NCBI GenBank assembly: GCA_902491395.1
Contig: CABUHO010000025.1
Span: 1 to 30,129, forward strand
Reading direction: 5' to 3'
DNA from: an uncultured Collinsella sp.
Lineage (GTDB): Bacteria > Actinomycetota > Coriobacteriia > Coriobacteriales > Coriobacteriaceae
DNA: 30,129 nt
In this document: one piece after another, positions 6,841 through 15,042 of the stretch
Layout: the number at the start of each line of letters is the position of its first letter
Position numbering within the stretch: position 1 is the stretch's first letter
Notes under the pieces: generated by a model
What the model saw: only the letters and a program-made list of their open reading frames with translations
Databases searched by the model: none
What the model was told of the DNA's origin: nothing
Position numbers and translations under genes: made by a program

Positions 6841-8298
6841 ATGGACTACAAGATTACCGGCTACGAGCCCGCCCAGCTGTTCCATTTCTTTGAGGAGGTC
6901 AGCGCGATCCCCCGTGGGTCTGGCAACGAGAAGGGCATCAGCGATTTCTTGGTTGCGTTTGCCAAGGAGCGCGGCCTCGATGTGTACCAGGACGAGGTCT
7001 ACAACGTCATCATTCGCAAGCCCGCTTCTGCCGGCGCCGAGAATGCCCCGACCGTGATGCTGCAGGGCCACATCGACATGGTGTGCGACAAGCTGGGCTC
7101 TGTTGAGCACGACTTTACGACCGACGGTATCGACCTGGTCGTCAAGGACGGCGTCCTCACCGCTAACGGCACCACCCTGGGCGCCGACAACGGTATCGCC
7201 GTCGCTCTGATGCTCACTGTTCTCGATGACGATTCGATCGTTCACCCCGCCCTCGAGTGCGTATTCACCACCGACGAGGAGACTGGCCTGGTCGGCGCCG
7301 AGACGCTCGACAAGTCCCAGATTAGCGCCCGCACCATGATTAACCTTGACTCCGAGGAAGAGGGCGTTGCCACCGTCAGCTGCGCCGGCGGCGTCGTTGT
7401 TACCTACACCTGCCCCATCGTGCGCGAGCACAAGACCGGCAGCACCCTCACGCTCGACATCTCCGGCCTACTGGGTGGTCATTCCGGCAACGATATCAAC
7501 CTGGAGCGCGGCAACGGCAACCTCATCATGGCCCGCATCATCGACCGCCTGATGGTCGCCGGCGAGCCCGCCATCGTTAGCTTTAACGGCGGCACTAAGG
7601 ACAACGCCATCAACCGTGAGTGCAAGGCTGTTCTGGTCTACGCCGACCACGCTGCCGCCGAGGCCGCGGCCGAGATCGCCCGTGGCATCATCGCCGACGT
7701 CACTGCCGAGCTCGAGGTCTTCGATCCCGGCTTTACCTGCACCGTCGAGATTGCCGACGACGCCGAGGTCGAGGCCATGGACCAGAAGTCCGCACTTGCC
7801 CTCATTCGCGCTCTGCGTCTTGCCCCCAATGGTGTGATCCGCCGCAACGTCGCCACCGACGGCTCCGTTGAGGTTTCCTCCAACATCGGCGTGGTCGCCA
7901 CCTCCGATAATGAGGTCAAGATCATGCTGTCCCCGCGCTCCTCGATCACCTCGCTGCAGAACGAGTTCAAGGACCGCCTCCAGACGCTGGCCGATGTCTT
8001 GGGCTTCGACGCCAAGTTCGAGTTCGAGTATCCCGGCTGGAGCTATGCCGAGCATTCGCCGGTCCGCGACGTCTTTGTCGAGAGCTATCGCGAGCTCTTT
8101 AGCTCTGAGCTGCGCATCGAGTCCATTCACGCCGGCCTTGAGTGCGGCCTGTTTGCTGAGGCCCTGCACGGCCTGGACGCCATCGCCGTGGGACCGACGC
8201 TCTCCGATGTCCACACCCCGGACGAGAGCATGGAGCTCGCTTCTGCCGAGCGCTTCTACGAGCTGCTCATCGACGTCCTCAAGCGCCTTGCCGCGTAA
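6841..8298 (+). CDS. pepD: Aminoacyl-histidine dipeptidase, M20C family (PepD-like)
   Basis: Cytoplasmic di-zinc metallopeptidase that hydrolyses dipeptides, including carnosine-type Xaa-His. Its 485 residues equal the usual PepD length. Metal and catalytic residues by pattern: H77 and D79 in GHIDMV, D116 in LGADNG, E146/E147 in TDEETG, D170 in NLDSEEEG, and H458 in DVHTPDE. The lid domain (~190-390) starts after GLLGGHSGNDINLERGN. AAGGAGG (6830-6836) precedes ATG 6841 by 4 nt; an upstream in-frame ATG at 6736 has no such site. It is a single gene ended by a bidirectional terminator. Positions 6693-6840 hold no gene. Confidence 0.93.
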   Translation: MDYKITGYEPAQLFHFFEEVSAIPRGSGNEKGISDFLVAFAKERGLDVYQDEVYNVIIRKPASAGAENAPTVMLQGHIDMVCDKLGSVEHDFTTDGIDLVVKDGVLTANGTTLGADNGIAVALMLTVLDDDSIVHPALECVFTTDEETGLVGAETLDKSQISARTMINLDSEEEGVATVSCAGGVVVTYTCPIVREHKTGSTLTLDISGLLGGHSGNDINLERGNGNLIMARIIDRLMVAGEPAIVSFNGGTKDNAINRECKAVLVYADHAAAEAAAEIARGIIADVTAELEVFDPGFTCTVEIADDAEVEAMDQKSALALIRALRLAPNGVIRRNVATDGSVEVSSNIGVVATSDNEVKIMLSPRSSITSLQNEFKDRLQTLADVLGFDAKFEFEYPGWSYAEHSPVRDVFVESYRELFSSELRIESIHAGLECGLFAEALHGLDAIAVGPTLSDVHTPDESMELASAERFYELLIDVLKRLAA

Positions 8299-8340
8299 GG
8301 GTCGCCTTGACTAAGCCGCTCTAAAACGGCTGGCTATGAA

Positions 8341-8373
8341 AACGGCCGCCTGGCGTAATGCCGGGCGGCCGTT
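8341..8373. terminator. Bidirectional terminator between pepD and mntP
   Basis: AACGGCCGCC (8341-8350) and GGCGGCCGTT (8364-8373) form a perfect 10-bp stem. It has T-rich flanks on both strands and lies between convergent genes. Confidence 0.8.
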
Positions 8374-8378
8374 ATTCG

Positions 8379-8957
8379 TTACAGCGCCGAAATCCCCAGA
8401 TGCTCAAGCAAGATCTTAAGCCCGATGAGGATGAGCACGATGCCGCCCACGATGGTGGCAGGTTTTTCGTAGCGCGCGCCAAAGGTGTGACCGATCGCTA
8501 CGCCAGCGACAGAGAAGATAAACGTTGTGACGCCGATAAGCGATACGGCGGGAACGATGTCAACCGAGAGCGCGGCAAATGAGATGCCCACCGCTAGGGC
8601 GTCGATTGAGGTGGCGATGGCGAGGATCAGGTACTCGCCCAGGTCAATCTTTTCGGCATCCTTGCCGTCGCCTTCATCCTCGTCCTCGGTAAAGGCCTCC
8701 CACAGCATTTTGCCGCCGATGAAGGCCAAAAGGATAAAGGCGATCCAATGGTCGATGGGTCCGATGATGCCCATGAATTGACTGCCAAGCGCCCATCCGA
8801 TTACGGGCATGCCGGCCTGAAAGCCGCCAAAGAACAGGCCGAGCACCACGGCGACTTTAAGGTTGATCTTCTTCATGCCAAGGCCCTTGCAGATGGATAC
8901 GGCAAAGGCGTCCATCGAAAGGCCAACGGCGAGCAGCACGAGCTCTGCGAGTCCCAT
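8379..8957 (-). CDS. mntP: Manganese efflux pump MntP
   Basis: Inner-membrane exporter of Mn2+, 192 residues with six hydrophobic segments in two repeats. The paired membrane aspartates needed for transport in the family are present: D16 in GLSMDAFAVS and D119 in ATSIDALAVG. The loop between the halves is strongly acidic (TEDEDEGDGKDAEK, ~90-103). The start at 8957 is chosen because MGLAELVLLAVGLSMDAF matches MntP N-termini and GAGGGAG lies upstream; longer in-frame readings run back through the riboswitch and terminator. Expression is probably switched on by manganese through the leader at 9011-9147. Confidence 0.93.
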   Translation of the reverse strand: MGLAELVLLAVGLSMDAFAVSICKGLGMKKINLKVAVVLGLFFGGFQAGMPVIGWALGSQFMGIIGPIDHWIAFILLAFIGGKMLWEAFTEDEDEGDGKDAEKIDLGEYLILAIATSIDALAVGISFAALSVDIVPAVSLIGVTTFIFSVAGVAIGHTFGARYEKPATIVGGIVLILIGLKILLEHLGISAL

Positions 8958-9010
8958 AGTCTGGCTCCCTCTCTGCGGGCGGGCCCGCGTGTACCTCTTG
9001 GGGGAGCAAC

Positions 9011-9054
9011 AAAAAAGACCCGTGGCGTACGCGTTGCGCGCACAGCCACGAGTC
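9011..9054 (-). terminator. Terminator of the mntP riboswitch expression platform
   Basis: Read on the minus strand, GACTCGTGGC pairs with GCCACGGGTC and is followed by six T. Its 5' arm overlaps the 3' end of the riboswitch core (AATGAACGAGAC), the arrangement expected if ligand-bound aptamer prevents terminator formation. Confidence 0.8.
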
Positions 9055-9147
9055 TCGTTCATTAAGGCAAGCCAGGCCACATCGGCCAGTGTGTTGACTT
9101 GCCGCGCCACCGGAGGCGAACCCGATCACGCGACTACTCCCTCATTT
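9048..9147 (-). ncRNA. yybP-ykoY manganese riboswitch
   Basis: On the minus strand the leader contains GAGGGAGTAG (complement of 9134-9143), GTCAACACACTGGCC, GTGGCCTGGCTTGCC and AATGAACGAGACT, in the order typical of the yybP-ykoY class. That class binds Mn2+ and often precedes mntP, as here. The boundaries are approximate because I could not fold or search it. Confidence 0.85.
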
Positions 9148-9304
9148 ATGCGAATCCCGATGCTACCACATAAGCAGCTCATTTGGATTGGGGCTCTCAG
9201 CTGTGTTCGCTCATTCTGTAAGCATCGGATTTTGCGGGCGTCACAGGGGCAAACCGTGAGAAACTTATTGACGTTTATGGAGCGTATACGATGGGAGCGA
9301 TGCC

Positions 9305-10372
9305 TTGGATAAGAACGAGCTGCAAAAGCGTATGGAACAGGCCATTCGCCTGACGGCACCTGGCCAGCCGATCCGCACCGCCCTCGACATGATCATTGCT
9401 GGTCACCTGGGCGCCCTTATCTGCGTCGGCGACACCGAAAACGTGCTCGCTGCTGGTAACGACGGCTTCCCGCTCAACATTTCGTTCACCTCGAACCGCC
9501 TGTTCGAGCTCTCCAAGATGGACGGTGCCATCGTCATTGACGGCGACCTCACCCAGATCCTGCGCGCCAACTTCCACCTCAATCCCGATCCCTCGCTTGC
9601 CACGAGCGAGACGGGCATGCGTCACCGTACCGCCGCTCGCATGTCGGTGCTCACCGACGCCATCGTGATCTCGGTTTCGGCTCGTCGTGCCGTCGTCAAC
9701 GTGTACGTCCACGGTAAGAGCTACGAGATCCAGCCCGTCACCACCATCATGAGCTCGGTCAACCAGCTCGTCGCCACGCTCCAGACCACCCGTCAGTCGC
9801 TCGACCGCTCCTTGCTGCGCCTGACGGCCCTTGAGCTCGACGACTACGTTACGCTCGCCGACATCACCGGCATTTTCTCGAGTTTCGAGATCATGCAGCA
9901 GGCAAAGACTGAGCTTAAGGATTGCATTGTCAAGCTGGGCAACCAGGGCAAGCTCGTGCAGATGCAGCTCGAGCAGCTCGCCGGCTCCAGCATGGATACC
10001 GAGTACGACCTGATGATTCGCGACTACGCGAGCGATTCCTCCGAGGCCAATGCCGAGAAGATCCGCGCCAACCTGAGCCGCATGACGCCTAAGGATCTGT
10101 CCGACCCGCAGCATGTGGCGGCAGTTCTGGGCTACGACGACCTGGACGAGGACTCCGTCATGACACCGCTGGGCCTGCGCACGCTTTCGCGCGTGTCCGT
10201 CGTGCGCGACGGCGTGGCCGAGAAGATCGTCGACGAGTACGGCTCGTTGCAGGAGCTCATGGATGACATCAGCGAGGATCCGGAGCGCCTGGGCGACTTT
10301 GGCGTCAACAACCCTGCCATTCTTGCGGACTCCCTGTACCGCATGAAGGGCACCAAACAGGGGAACGCATAA
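9305..10372 (+). CDS. disA: Diadenylate cyclase DisA
   Basis: Makes cyclic di-AMP from two ATP; in Bacillus it also scans DNA. It has 355 residues. The DAC domain (~1-140) shows the catalytic D73-G74-A75 and R106-H107-R108-T109 motifs. A helical middle (~150-290) follows, and the C-terminal helix-hairpin-helix region is divergent (DFGVNNPAILADSLYRM where related proteins have a GIG-x-x-RA pattern). The start is TTG at 9305 with GGGAG about 7 nt upstream; nearby ATGs are out of frame. The stop overlaps the ispD start by one base, so it heads the operon. In Bacillus the upstream gene is radA, which is absent here. Confidence 0.9.
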   Translation: MDKNELQKRMEQAIRLTAPGQPIRTALDMIIAGHLGALICVGDTENVLAAGNDGFPLNISFTSNRLFELSKMDGAIVIDGDLTQILRANFHLNPDPSLATSETGMRHRTAARMSVLTDAIVISVSARRAVVNVYVHGKSYEIQPVTTIMSSVNQLVATLQTTRQSLDRSLLRLTALELDDYVTLADITGIFSSFEIMQQAKTELKDCIVKLGNQGKLVQMQLEQLAGSSMDTEYDLMIRDYASDSSEANAEKIRANLSRMTPKDLSDPQHVAAVLGYDDLDEDSVMTPLGLRTLSRVSVVRDGVAEKIVDEYGSLQELMDDISEDPERLGDFGVNNPAILADSLYRMKGTKQGNA

Positions 10373-11100
10373 TGGCGCCCGTATGCGCCGTGGTCGTTGC
10401 CGGCGGCAGCGGCCAGCGCTTTGGAAATCCCGGTGGCAAGCAGCTCGTTAACGTGGCGGGCCGTCCGCTTATGAGCTGGTCCATCCGCGCATTTGACCGT
10501 AGCGATAAGGTCGGCCACATCGTCGTGGTGTGTCCTGCCGAGCGTCGTGCCGAGATGCGCCGCCTGGCCATCGACCCGTCTGACTATGACACGCCCATCA
10601 GTTTTGCCGATGCCGGCGATACCCGCCAGGATTCCACCCGCGCCGGCGTGCATGCGGTTCCGGCGGGTTTCGAATATGTCGCCATTCACGACGGCGCTCG
10701 TCCGCTCATTACGACCGAGGCCATCGATCATGCGATCGACGTGCTTGTGGGCGACCGCTCGCTCGACGGTGTCGTGTGCGGCCAGCCTGCGATCGACACG
10801 CTCAAGATCGTCGATGGCGACAACATCGTCGAGACGCCGCCGCGCGAGCTCTATTGGGCCGCGCAGACGCCGCAGATCTTTAGTGTCGACGCCATGAAGC
10901 GCGCCCATACCGCGGCGATTGCCGAGGGCTTTATCGGCACCGATGATTCGTCACTGGTCGAGCGCATGGGCGGGCGCGTCCGCTGTGTCCAGAGCCCGCG
11001 CGATAACCTTAAGGTGACGGTGCCCGAGGACCTGCGTCCCGTAACCGCGATTCTGCTTGGCCGTATGGCCGAGGGAGAGGACCTTCCCCATGTTCAGTAA
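10372..11100 (+). CDS. ispD: 2-C-methyl-D-erythritol 4-phosphate cytidylyltransferase
   Basis: Third step of the MEP isoprenoid pathway: CTP plus MEP gives CDP-ME. It has 242 residues. The nucleotide-binding loop AGGSGQRFGNPGGKQ (~10-24) carries the key lysine K23. Also seen are HDGARPLIT, AAQTPQIF and TDDSSLVE, all IspD signatures. The start codon shares a base with the disA stop and the end overlaps ispF by 11 nt, so translation is coupled on both sides. Confidence 0.93.
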   Translation: MAPVCAVVVAGGSGQRFGNPGGKQLVNVAGRPLMSWSIRAFDRSDKVGHIVVVCPAERRAEMRRLAIDPSDYDTPISFADAGDTRQDSTRAGVHAVPAGFEYVAIHDGARPLITTEAIDHAIDVLVGDRSLDGVVCGQPAIDTLKIVDGDNIVETPPRELYWAAQTPQIFSVDAMKRAHTAAIAEGFIGTDDSSLVERMGGRVRCVQSPRDNLKVTVPEDLRPVTAILLGRMAEGEDLPHVQ

Positions 11101-11584
11101 CCTGCGCATTGGCCACGGCTACGACGTCCACCGTTTGGTGGAGGGGCGTCGATGTATCATCGGCGGGGTCGACATTCCCTACGAGCGCGGCCTGCTGGGC
11201 CACTCGGATGCCGATGTGCTCGCGCATGCGCTGGCCGACGCCATTCTGGGCGCCTGCCGCGGGGGAGACATTGGCAAGTTGTTCCCCGACACTGATCCCG
11301 CTTACGAGGGTGCCGATTCGATGGTGCTACTTGCCCGCGTAATGGACTATGCGCGCGAGCTGGGTTTTGAGTTTGTCGATGCCGATTGCACCATTGCCTG
11401 TCAGCAACCCAAGATCACCCCGCATCGCGATGCCATGCGCGCCAACCTTGCCCATGCCCTGGGCGTTGACGTCGAAAACGTGGGCGTCGCCGCCACTACG
11501 ACCGAAAAGCTCGGTTGGGAAGGCCAGGGCGAGGGAATCGGCGCCTGGGCCGTCTGCCTGCTACAGAAAACCGTTAAGGAGTAA
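11090..11584 (+). CDS. ispF: 2-C-methyl-D-erythritol 2,4-cyclodiphosphate synthase
   Basis: Fifth step of the MEP pathway: CDP-ME 2-phosphate is cyclised to MEcPP with release of CMP. It has 164 residues, typical length. The Zn ligands D12 and H14 lie in GHGYDVHRL and H46 follows HSDADVLAH; ATTTEKLGWEGQGEGIGAWA near the end is the substrate/CMP segment. ATG 11090 has GAGGGAGAGG just upstream; an earlier in-frame ATG at 11057 would add residues without family support. The distance to cysS is 3 nt. Confidence 0.93.
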   Translation: MFSNLRIGHGYDVHRLVEGRRCIIGGVDIPYERGLLGHSDADVLAHALADAILGACRGGDIGKLFPDTDPAYEGADSMVLLARVMDYARELGFEFVDADCTIACQQPKITPHRDAMRANLAHALGVDVENVGVAATTTEKLGWEGQGEGIGAWAVCLLQKTVKE

Positions 11585-11587
11585 CGA

Positions 11588-13054
11588 ATGCGTATCTACA
11601 ACAGCGCTACCCATAAAAAGGAAGAGTTCCAGCCCATCGAGTCCGGCAAGGTCCGCATGTACGTGTGCGGCCCCACGGTCTACGACAACATCCACATCGG
11701 CAATGCCCGCACGTTCATCAGCTTTGACGTGATTCGTCGCTGGCTCATCGCGAGCGGCTACGAGGTCACGTTCGCCCAGAACCTCACCGATGTCGATGAC
11801 AAGATCATCAAGCGCGCCAACGAGCAGGGCCGTACGGCTGCCGAGGTCGCGACGGAGTTCTCCGACAAGTTCATCGGCGTCATGCGCGCCGCCAACGTGC
11901 TCGATCCCGATGTGCGCCCCCGCGCCACCAAGGAGATCGGCCCCATGATCGCCATGATCAAGACGCTTATCGAGCAGGGCCACGCTTACGCAGCCGATAA
12001 CGGCGATGTGTACTTTGCCGTGCGCAGCGATCCCAACTATGGTCAGGTCTCGGGCCGCAACATTGACGACCTTATGGTTGGTGCGCGCATCGAGGAGAAC
12101 GAGGACAAGAACGACCCGCTCGACTTTGCCCTGTGGAAGGCCGCCAAGCCCGGCGAGCCCAGCTGGCCGAGCCCCTGGGGCGAAGGCCGTCCCGGTTGGC
12201 ACACCGAGTGCGCCGCCATGGTGCACCGCTACCTGGGCACCCCGATCGACATTCACGGCGGCGGCTCCGACCTTGCCTTCCCGCATCACGAGAACGAGTG
12301 CGCCCAGGCTACCTGCGCCTGGCACCAGGGTTTCTCCAACACCTGGATGCACACGGGCATGCTGCTGGTCGACGGCGAGAAGATGTCCAAGTCGCTCGGA
12401 AACTTCTTTACGCTGGCCGAGGTGCTCGAACAGCACTCTGCCGCGGCCCTGCGCCTGCTGATGCTGCAGACGAGCTATCGCTCGCCGCTTGACTTCTCCT
12501 GGGAGCGCCTGGATGGTGCCGAGAACTCGCTCACGCGCATTGCCGGTACGGTCGAGAACCTGCGCTGGGCTGCGAACCATGCGACGGCCGATGCCGATGA
12601 GGCAGCATCCGAGGCGTTTGCCGCTAAGGCCGCCGAGGCCCGTGCCGCCTTTAAGGAGTGCATGGACGACGACTTTAACACTGCCGGTGCCATGGGTGCT
12701 GTCTTTGGCTTTGTGACCGAGTGCAACCAGTATCTGGAGCAGGCGGGCGATGCTGCCGACAAGGCCGCTGCGCTTACTGCCGCCGATACGCTGGTTGAGC
12801 TGCTCGACACATTTGGCGTTGAGCTTCCCGAGCCCAAGGTCGAGCTGCCGCTGGGCCTGCTGGGCGTTGCCGCCGGCCTGGTCGCCTACACGGGTGACGA
12901 CGTGGACGAGGCCGCTGGCAAGATTCTCGAGGCTCGCGCCGAGGCCCGTGCCGCCAAGAACTGGGATCTGGCGGATGCCATCCGCGATCAGCTCAAGGAC
13001 CTGGGCCTGACGATTGAGGACACTGCTGCGGGCACTCGTATTAAGACTCTCTAA
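11588..13054 (+). CDS. cysS: Cysteinyl-tRNA synthetase
   Basis: Charges tRNA-Cys with cysteine; class I synthetase of 488 residues. Visible are the HIGH-type motif H36-I-G-N39, KMSKS at 265-269, and the zinc/cysteine site C27, C208, H233, E237, numbered nearly as in E. coli CysS. The C-terminal DALR-type helical region is intact. AAGGAG (11576-11581) overlaps the ispF end and lies 6 nt before the ATG. cysS next to ispD-ispF and rlmB matches the Bacillus order, with gltX and cysE missing. Confidence 0.95.
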   Translation: MRIYNSATHKKEEFQPIESGKVRMYVCGPTVYDNIHIGNARTFISFDVIRRWLIASGYEVTFAQNLTDVDDKIIKRANEQGRTAAEVATEFSDKFIGVMRAANVLDPDVRPRATKEIGPMIAMIKTLIEQGHAYAADNGDVYFAVRSDPNYGQVSGRNIDDLMVGARIEENEDKNDPLDFALWKAAKPGEPSWPSPWGEGRPGWHTECAAMVHRYLGTPIDIHGGGSDLAFPHHENECAQATCAWHQGFSNTWMHTGMLLVDGEKMSKSLGNFFTLAEVLEQHSAAALRLLMLQTSYRSPLDFSWERLDGAENSLTRIAGTVENLRWAANHATADADEAASEAFAAKAAEARAAFKECMDDDFNTAGAMGAVFGFVTECNQYLEQAGDAADKAAALTAADTLVELLDTFGVELPEPKVELPLGLLGVAAGLVAYTGDDVDEAAGKILEARAEARAAKNWDLADAIRDQLKDLGLTIEDTAAGTRIKTL

Positions 13055-13076
13055 TCCCTGCGTGTTTCCCAAGCAC

Positions 13077-13179
13077 CCGACCGCCCGAGCCACGGCACCT
13101 TGCCTTTCAATCGTCGGGCATGACCTCAAGGTCTATGCCCTCCTCTTTCAAGGCAATCTGCCGCACCTCGGGCGGTCGG
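13077..13179 (+). other. 103-nt symmetric imperfect hairpin between cysS and rlmB
   Basis: Nested pairs are: 13077-13089 with 13167-13179 (13 bp), 13093-13097 with 13159-13163, 13100-13106 with 13150-13156, 13116-13121 with 13135-13140, and 13122-13125 with 13130-13133, closed by a TCAA loop. The internal loops are nearly symmetric (3x3, 2x2, 9x9) with one bulged T. A T-rich stretch follows (CTATTTGTTTCGTTT). It fills most of the gap between two operon genes. It may be a terminator/processing site, a structured regulatory RNA or a small palindromic repeat. I do not recognise it. Confidence 0.7.
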
Positions 13180-13221
13180 TCTATTTGTTTCGTTTGATAG
13201 TCGTATTTAGGAGGTCGTTTT

Positions 13222-14136
13222 ATGGCCGACAATCGCAAGCGTGCACCGCGTGGAGGCAAGCAGACTGCTTCTGGCTCGCGTCCGATTCGCCGCAACGACC
13301 GCGCTGCCACTCCCAAGGGCCAGCGCGAGCGATCACAGGCTGTTCGCCCGCAGCGCGAGCGTAGCCGCGATAACGTCCAGGTTCCCAAGGGCGAGTTTAT
13401 CGAAGGTCGCCGTGCCGCCGCCGAGGCGCTGCGTACTGGCTTTCCCGTCAAGTGCGCGCTCATCGCCGAGGGCGGGGAGCGCGATGCCGCCCTGTCTCGT
13501 CTGGTCGATGACCTCAACGCCGCGGGCGTCCGCATTAAGTATGTGCCGCGCGCGCAGCTCGATGCGCTGTCGAGCCATGGCGCTCACCAGGGCATCGCGC
13601 TCGAGGTGGGTAATTTCCCCTATGCCGATGTCGCCGATATCCTCGACCGCGCGGGCGAGGGTCCGGCTCTTGTCGTCGTGCTCGACCACGTGACCGACGA
13701 CGGTAACTTTGGCGCCATCGTGCGCTCCGCCGAGGTCGTGGGCGCGGCGGGCGTCATCATTGCCAACAAGCGCGCCGCCGGTGTGACCGTGGGCAGCTAC
13801 AAGACTTCAGCCGGCGCCGTCATGCATCTGCCCATCGCACAGGTTCCCAACATCGCTCGAGCGCTCGACGACCTCAAGGCCGCCGGCTTTTGGGTGGGCG
13901 GTGCTTCCGAGCACGCCGAGGGCAGCTGCTGGGATGCTCCCTTCGAGGGCCGCGTTGCGCTCGTCATGGGCTCCGAGGGCGACGGCATCTCGCGCCTGGT
14001 GCTTGAGAAATGCGACTTTTTGACCAAGCTTCCCCAGCGCGGCATGACCGAGAGTCTCAATGTTGCCCAGGCGACCACCGCGCTGTGCTTCGAGTGGCTG
14101 CGCCGCAATGCCGGCGAGCTCATGGGGGAGGAGTAG
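13222..14136 (+). CDS. rlmB: TrmH/SpoU-family 23S rRNA 2'-O-methyltransferase RlmB
   Basis: SAM-dependent methyltransferase expected to methylate the ribose of G2251 (E. coli numbering) in 23S rRNA. It has 304 residues. The first ~55 residues are a basic, Arg/Lys-rich extension. The substrate-binding domain follows (EGRRAAAEAL onward), then the knotted SpoU domain: DHVTDDGNFGAIVRSAE (motif 1), ALVMGSEGDGIS (motif 2) and MTESLNVAQATT (motif 3). AGGAGG (13209-13214) supports ATG 13222. The next gene starts 3 nt after the stop. The exact target nucleotide is inferred from family and context. Confidence 0.88.
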   Translation: MADNRKRAPRGGKQTASGSRPIRRNDRAATPKGQRERSQAVRPQRERSRDNVQVPKGEFIEGRRAAAEALRTGFPVKCALIAEGGERDAALSRLVDDLNAAGVRIKYVPRAQLDALSSHGAHQGIALEVGNFPYADVADILDRAGEGPALVVVLDHVTDDGNFGAIVRSAEVVGAAGVIIANKRAAGVTVGSYKTSAGAVMHLPIAQVPNIARALDDLKAAGFWVGGASEHAEGSCWDAPFEGRVALVMGSEGDGISRLVLEKCDFLTKLPQRGMTESLNVAQATTALCFEWLRRNAGELMGEE

Positions 14137-14139
14137 CGC

Positions 14140-14817
14140 ATGTCCAAGAAGAACCGCGCCAAGTCCAAGGCCAAGCGCTTTGGCGAGGGCTCGGCCAAGC
14201 CGATTGTTTCGGCCGCGACCTATGGCGTGGGCGGCAATGCGTTTGCGCAGGCCATCGCCGATCCGGTCTCGACGGTGCACTCCAATAAGCCTGAGCTTTT
14301 GGTGGTCGACGGCTACAACGTGATCCACTGCACGCCGCGCTACGAAAAGCTCGTCTACGACCATTCCGACGATCCGTATTCCAGCGACGTCCACGACATG
14401 GCTCGTACTGCGCTCATCAACGACGTCGCCGCCTTTGCCCAGGGCCGCTACGAGGCCGTGATCGTGTTCGACGGCGCGGGCAATATCTCCAGCGAGCGCC
14501 CCAACCTGCCGGCCCGTGGCGTGCGTATCGAGTTTTCGCCGACGGGCGTCTCCGCCGATACCGTGGTGCAGAAGCTCTGCATCGAGGCGCGCGAGGAAGG
14601 CCGCGCGTGCTCCGTGGTGTCGAGCGACGGCACGATCCAGGCCGTCGTCATGGGCAAGGGCGTCACGCGCATCTCGAGCCGTATGCTGGTGGACGAGATC
14701 AAACAGATCGATAACGACGTTCACGAGGCAGAGGAAGCTCCGCAGATCAAGATGACTCTGGGCAGCCGCCTGAGTCCCGATGCCCTGGCCAAGCTCAAGG
14801 CCCTGCGCGGGAGGTAG
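14140..14817 (+). CDS. rae1: YacP-like NYN-domain ribonuclease (Rae1 family)
   Basis: A 225-residue protein of the YacP/Rae1 family; B. subtilis Rae1 is a ribosome-associated endoribonuclease that cuts mRNA in the A site. The NYN/PIN-like fold shows D57-G58-Y59-N60 (VVDGYNVI), VIVFDGAGN and VVSSDGTIQ, which supply the acidic centre. The basic N-terminus (MSKKNRAKSKAKRF) and ~50 residues before the domain are extra. GGAGGAG precedes the ATG. Position after rlmB matches Bacillus yacO-yacP. The function is by homology. Confidence 0.85.
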   Translation: MSKKNRAKSKAKRFGEGSAKPIVSAATYGVGGNAFAQAIADPVSTVHSNKPELLVVDGYNVIHCTPRYEKLVYDHSDDPYSSDVHDMARTALINDVAAFAQGRYEAVIVFDGAGNISSERPNLPARGVRIEFSPTGVSADTVVQKLCIEAREEGRACSVVSSDGTIQAVVMGKGVTRISSRMLVDEIKQIDNDVHEAEEAPQIKMTLGSRLSPDALAKLKALRGR

Positions 14818-14857
14818 GTAAACCTTCTATGGGGAGTTGCTTTCTCGATTGACCAGC

Positions 14858-14887
14858 CAACTGGTTTGTAATCAGTGGGTTGCAGGT
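14858..14887 (+). pseudogene. Fragment of tRNA-Thr(UGU)
   Basis: These 30 bases match positions 15066-15095 of the intact tRNA-Thr with one mismatch (TGGTTTG for TGATTTG). They cover the anticodon arm, variable loop and start of the T arm. No acceptor or D arm is present, so this cannot be a functional tRNA. It is a leftover of duplication, integration or excision at the tRNA. Confidence 0.85.
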
Positions 14888-14892
14888 CGGTC

Positions 14893-14958
14893 TCGCCAAA
14901 ACGAATAGTTTTTTGTTTTGGCGAACAGATAAAACTATTCGTTCTGACGAATAGTTTT
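14893..14958. repeat. Overlapping CGAATAGTTTT inverted/direct repeats
   Basis: CGAATAGTTTT occurs at 14902-14912 and 14948-14958, with its complement AAAACTATTCG at 14931-14941. In addition TCGCCAAAAC (14893-14902) pairs with GTTTTGGCGA (14915-14924). The stretch is AT-rich compared with its neighbours. It lies between the tRNA fragment and the intact tRNA. Function unknown; no gene is visible from 14818 to 15042. Confidence 0.65.
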
Positions 14959-15042
14959 GAGATGTGGTCGGTCGAAGGGTCTGTTGCGCCCCGTCCGTAA
15001 TTCCTTTATTCTTAACTGGCTTCGCGCGAAAGCGCCAAGTGT

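Noticed and set aside
11561..13129. Minus-strand frame of ~520 codons opposite cysS
   Set aside because: Antisense shadow of cysS, which has complete catalytic and zinc motifs.
13107..13535. Minus-strand frame across the 103-nt hairpin and the rlmB start
   Set aside because: It overlaps the well-supported rlmB N-terminus and consists of the palindrome plus antisense of a basic tail.
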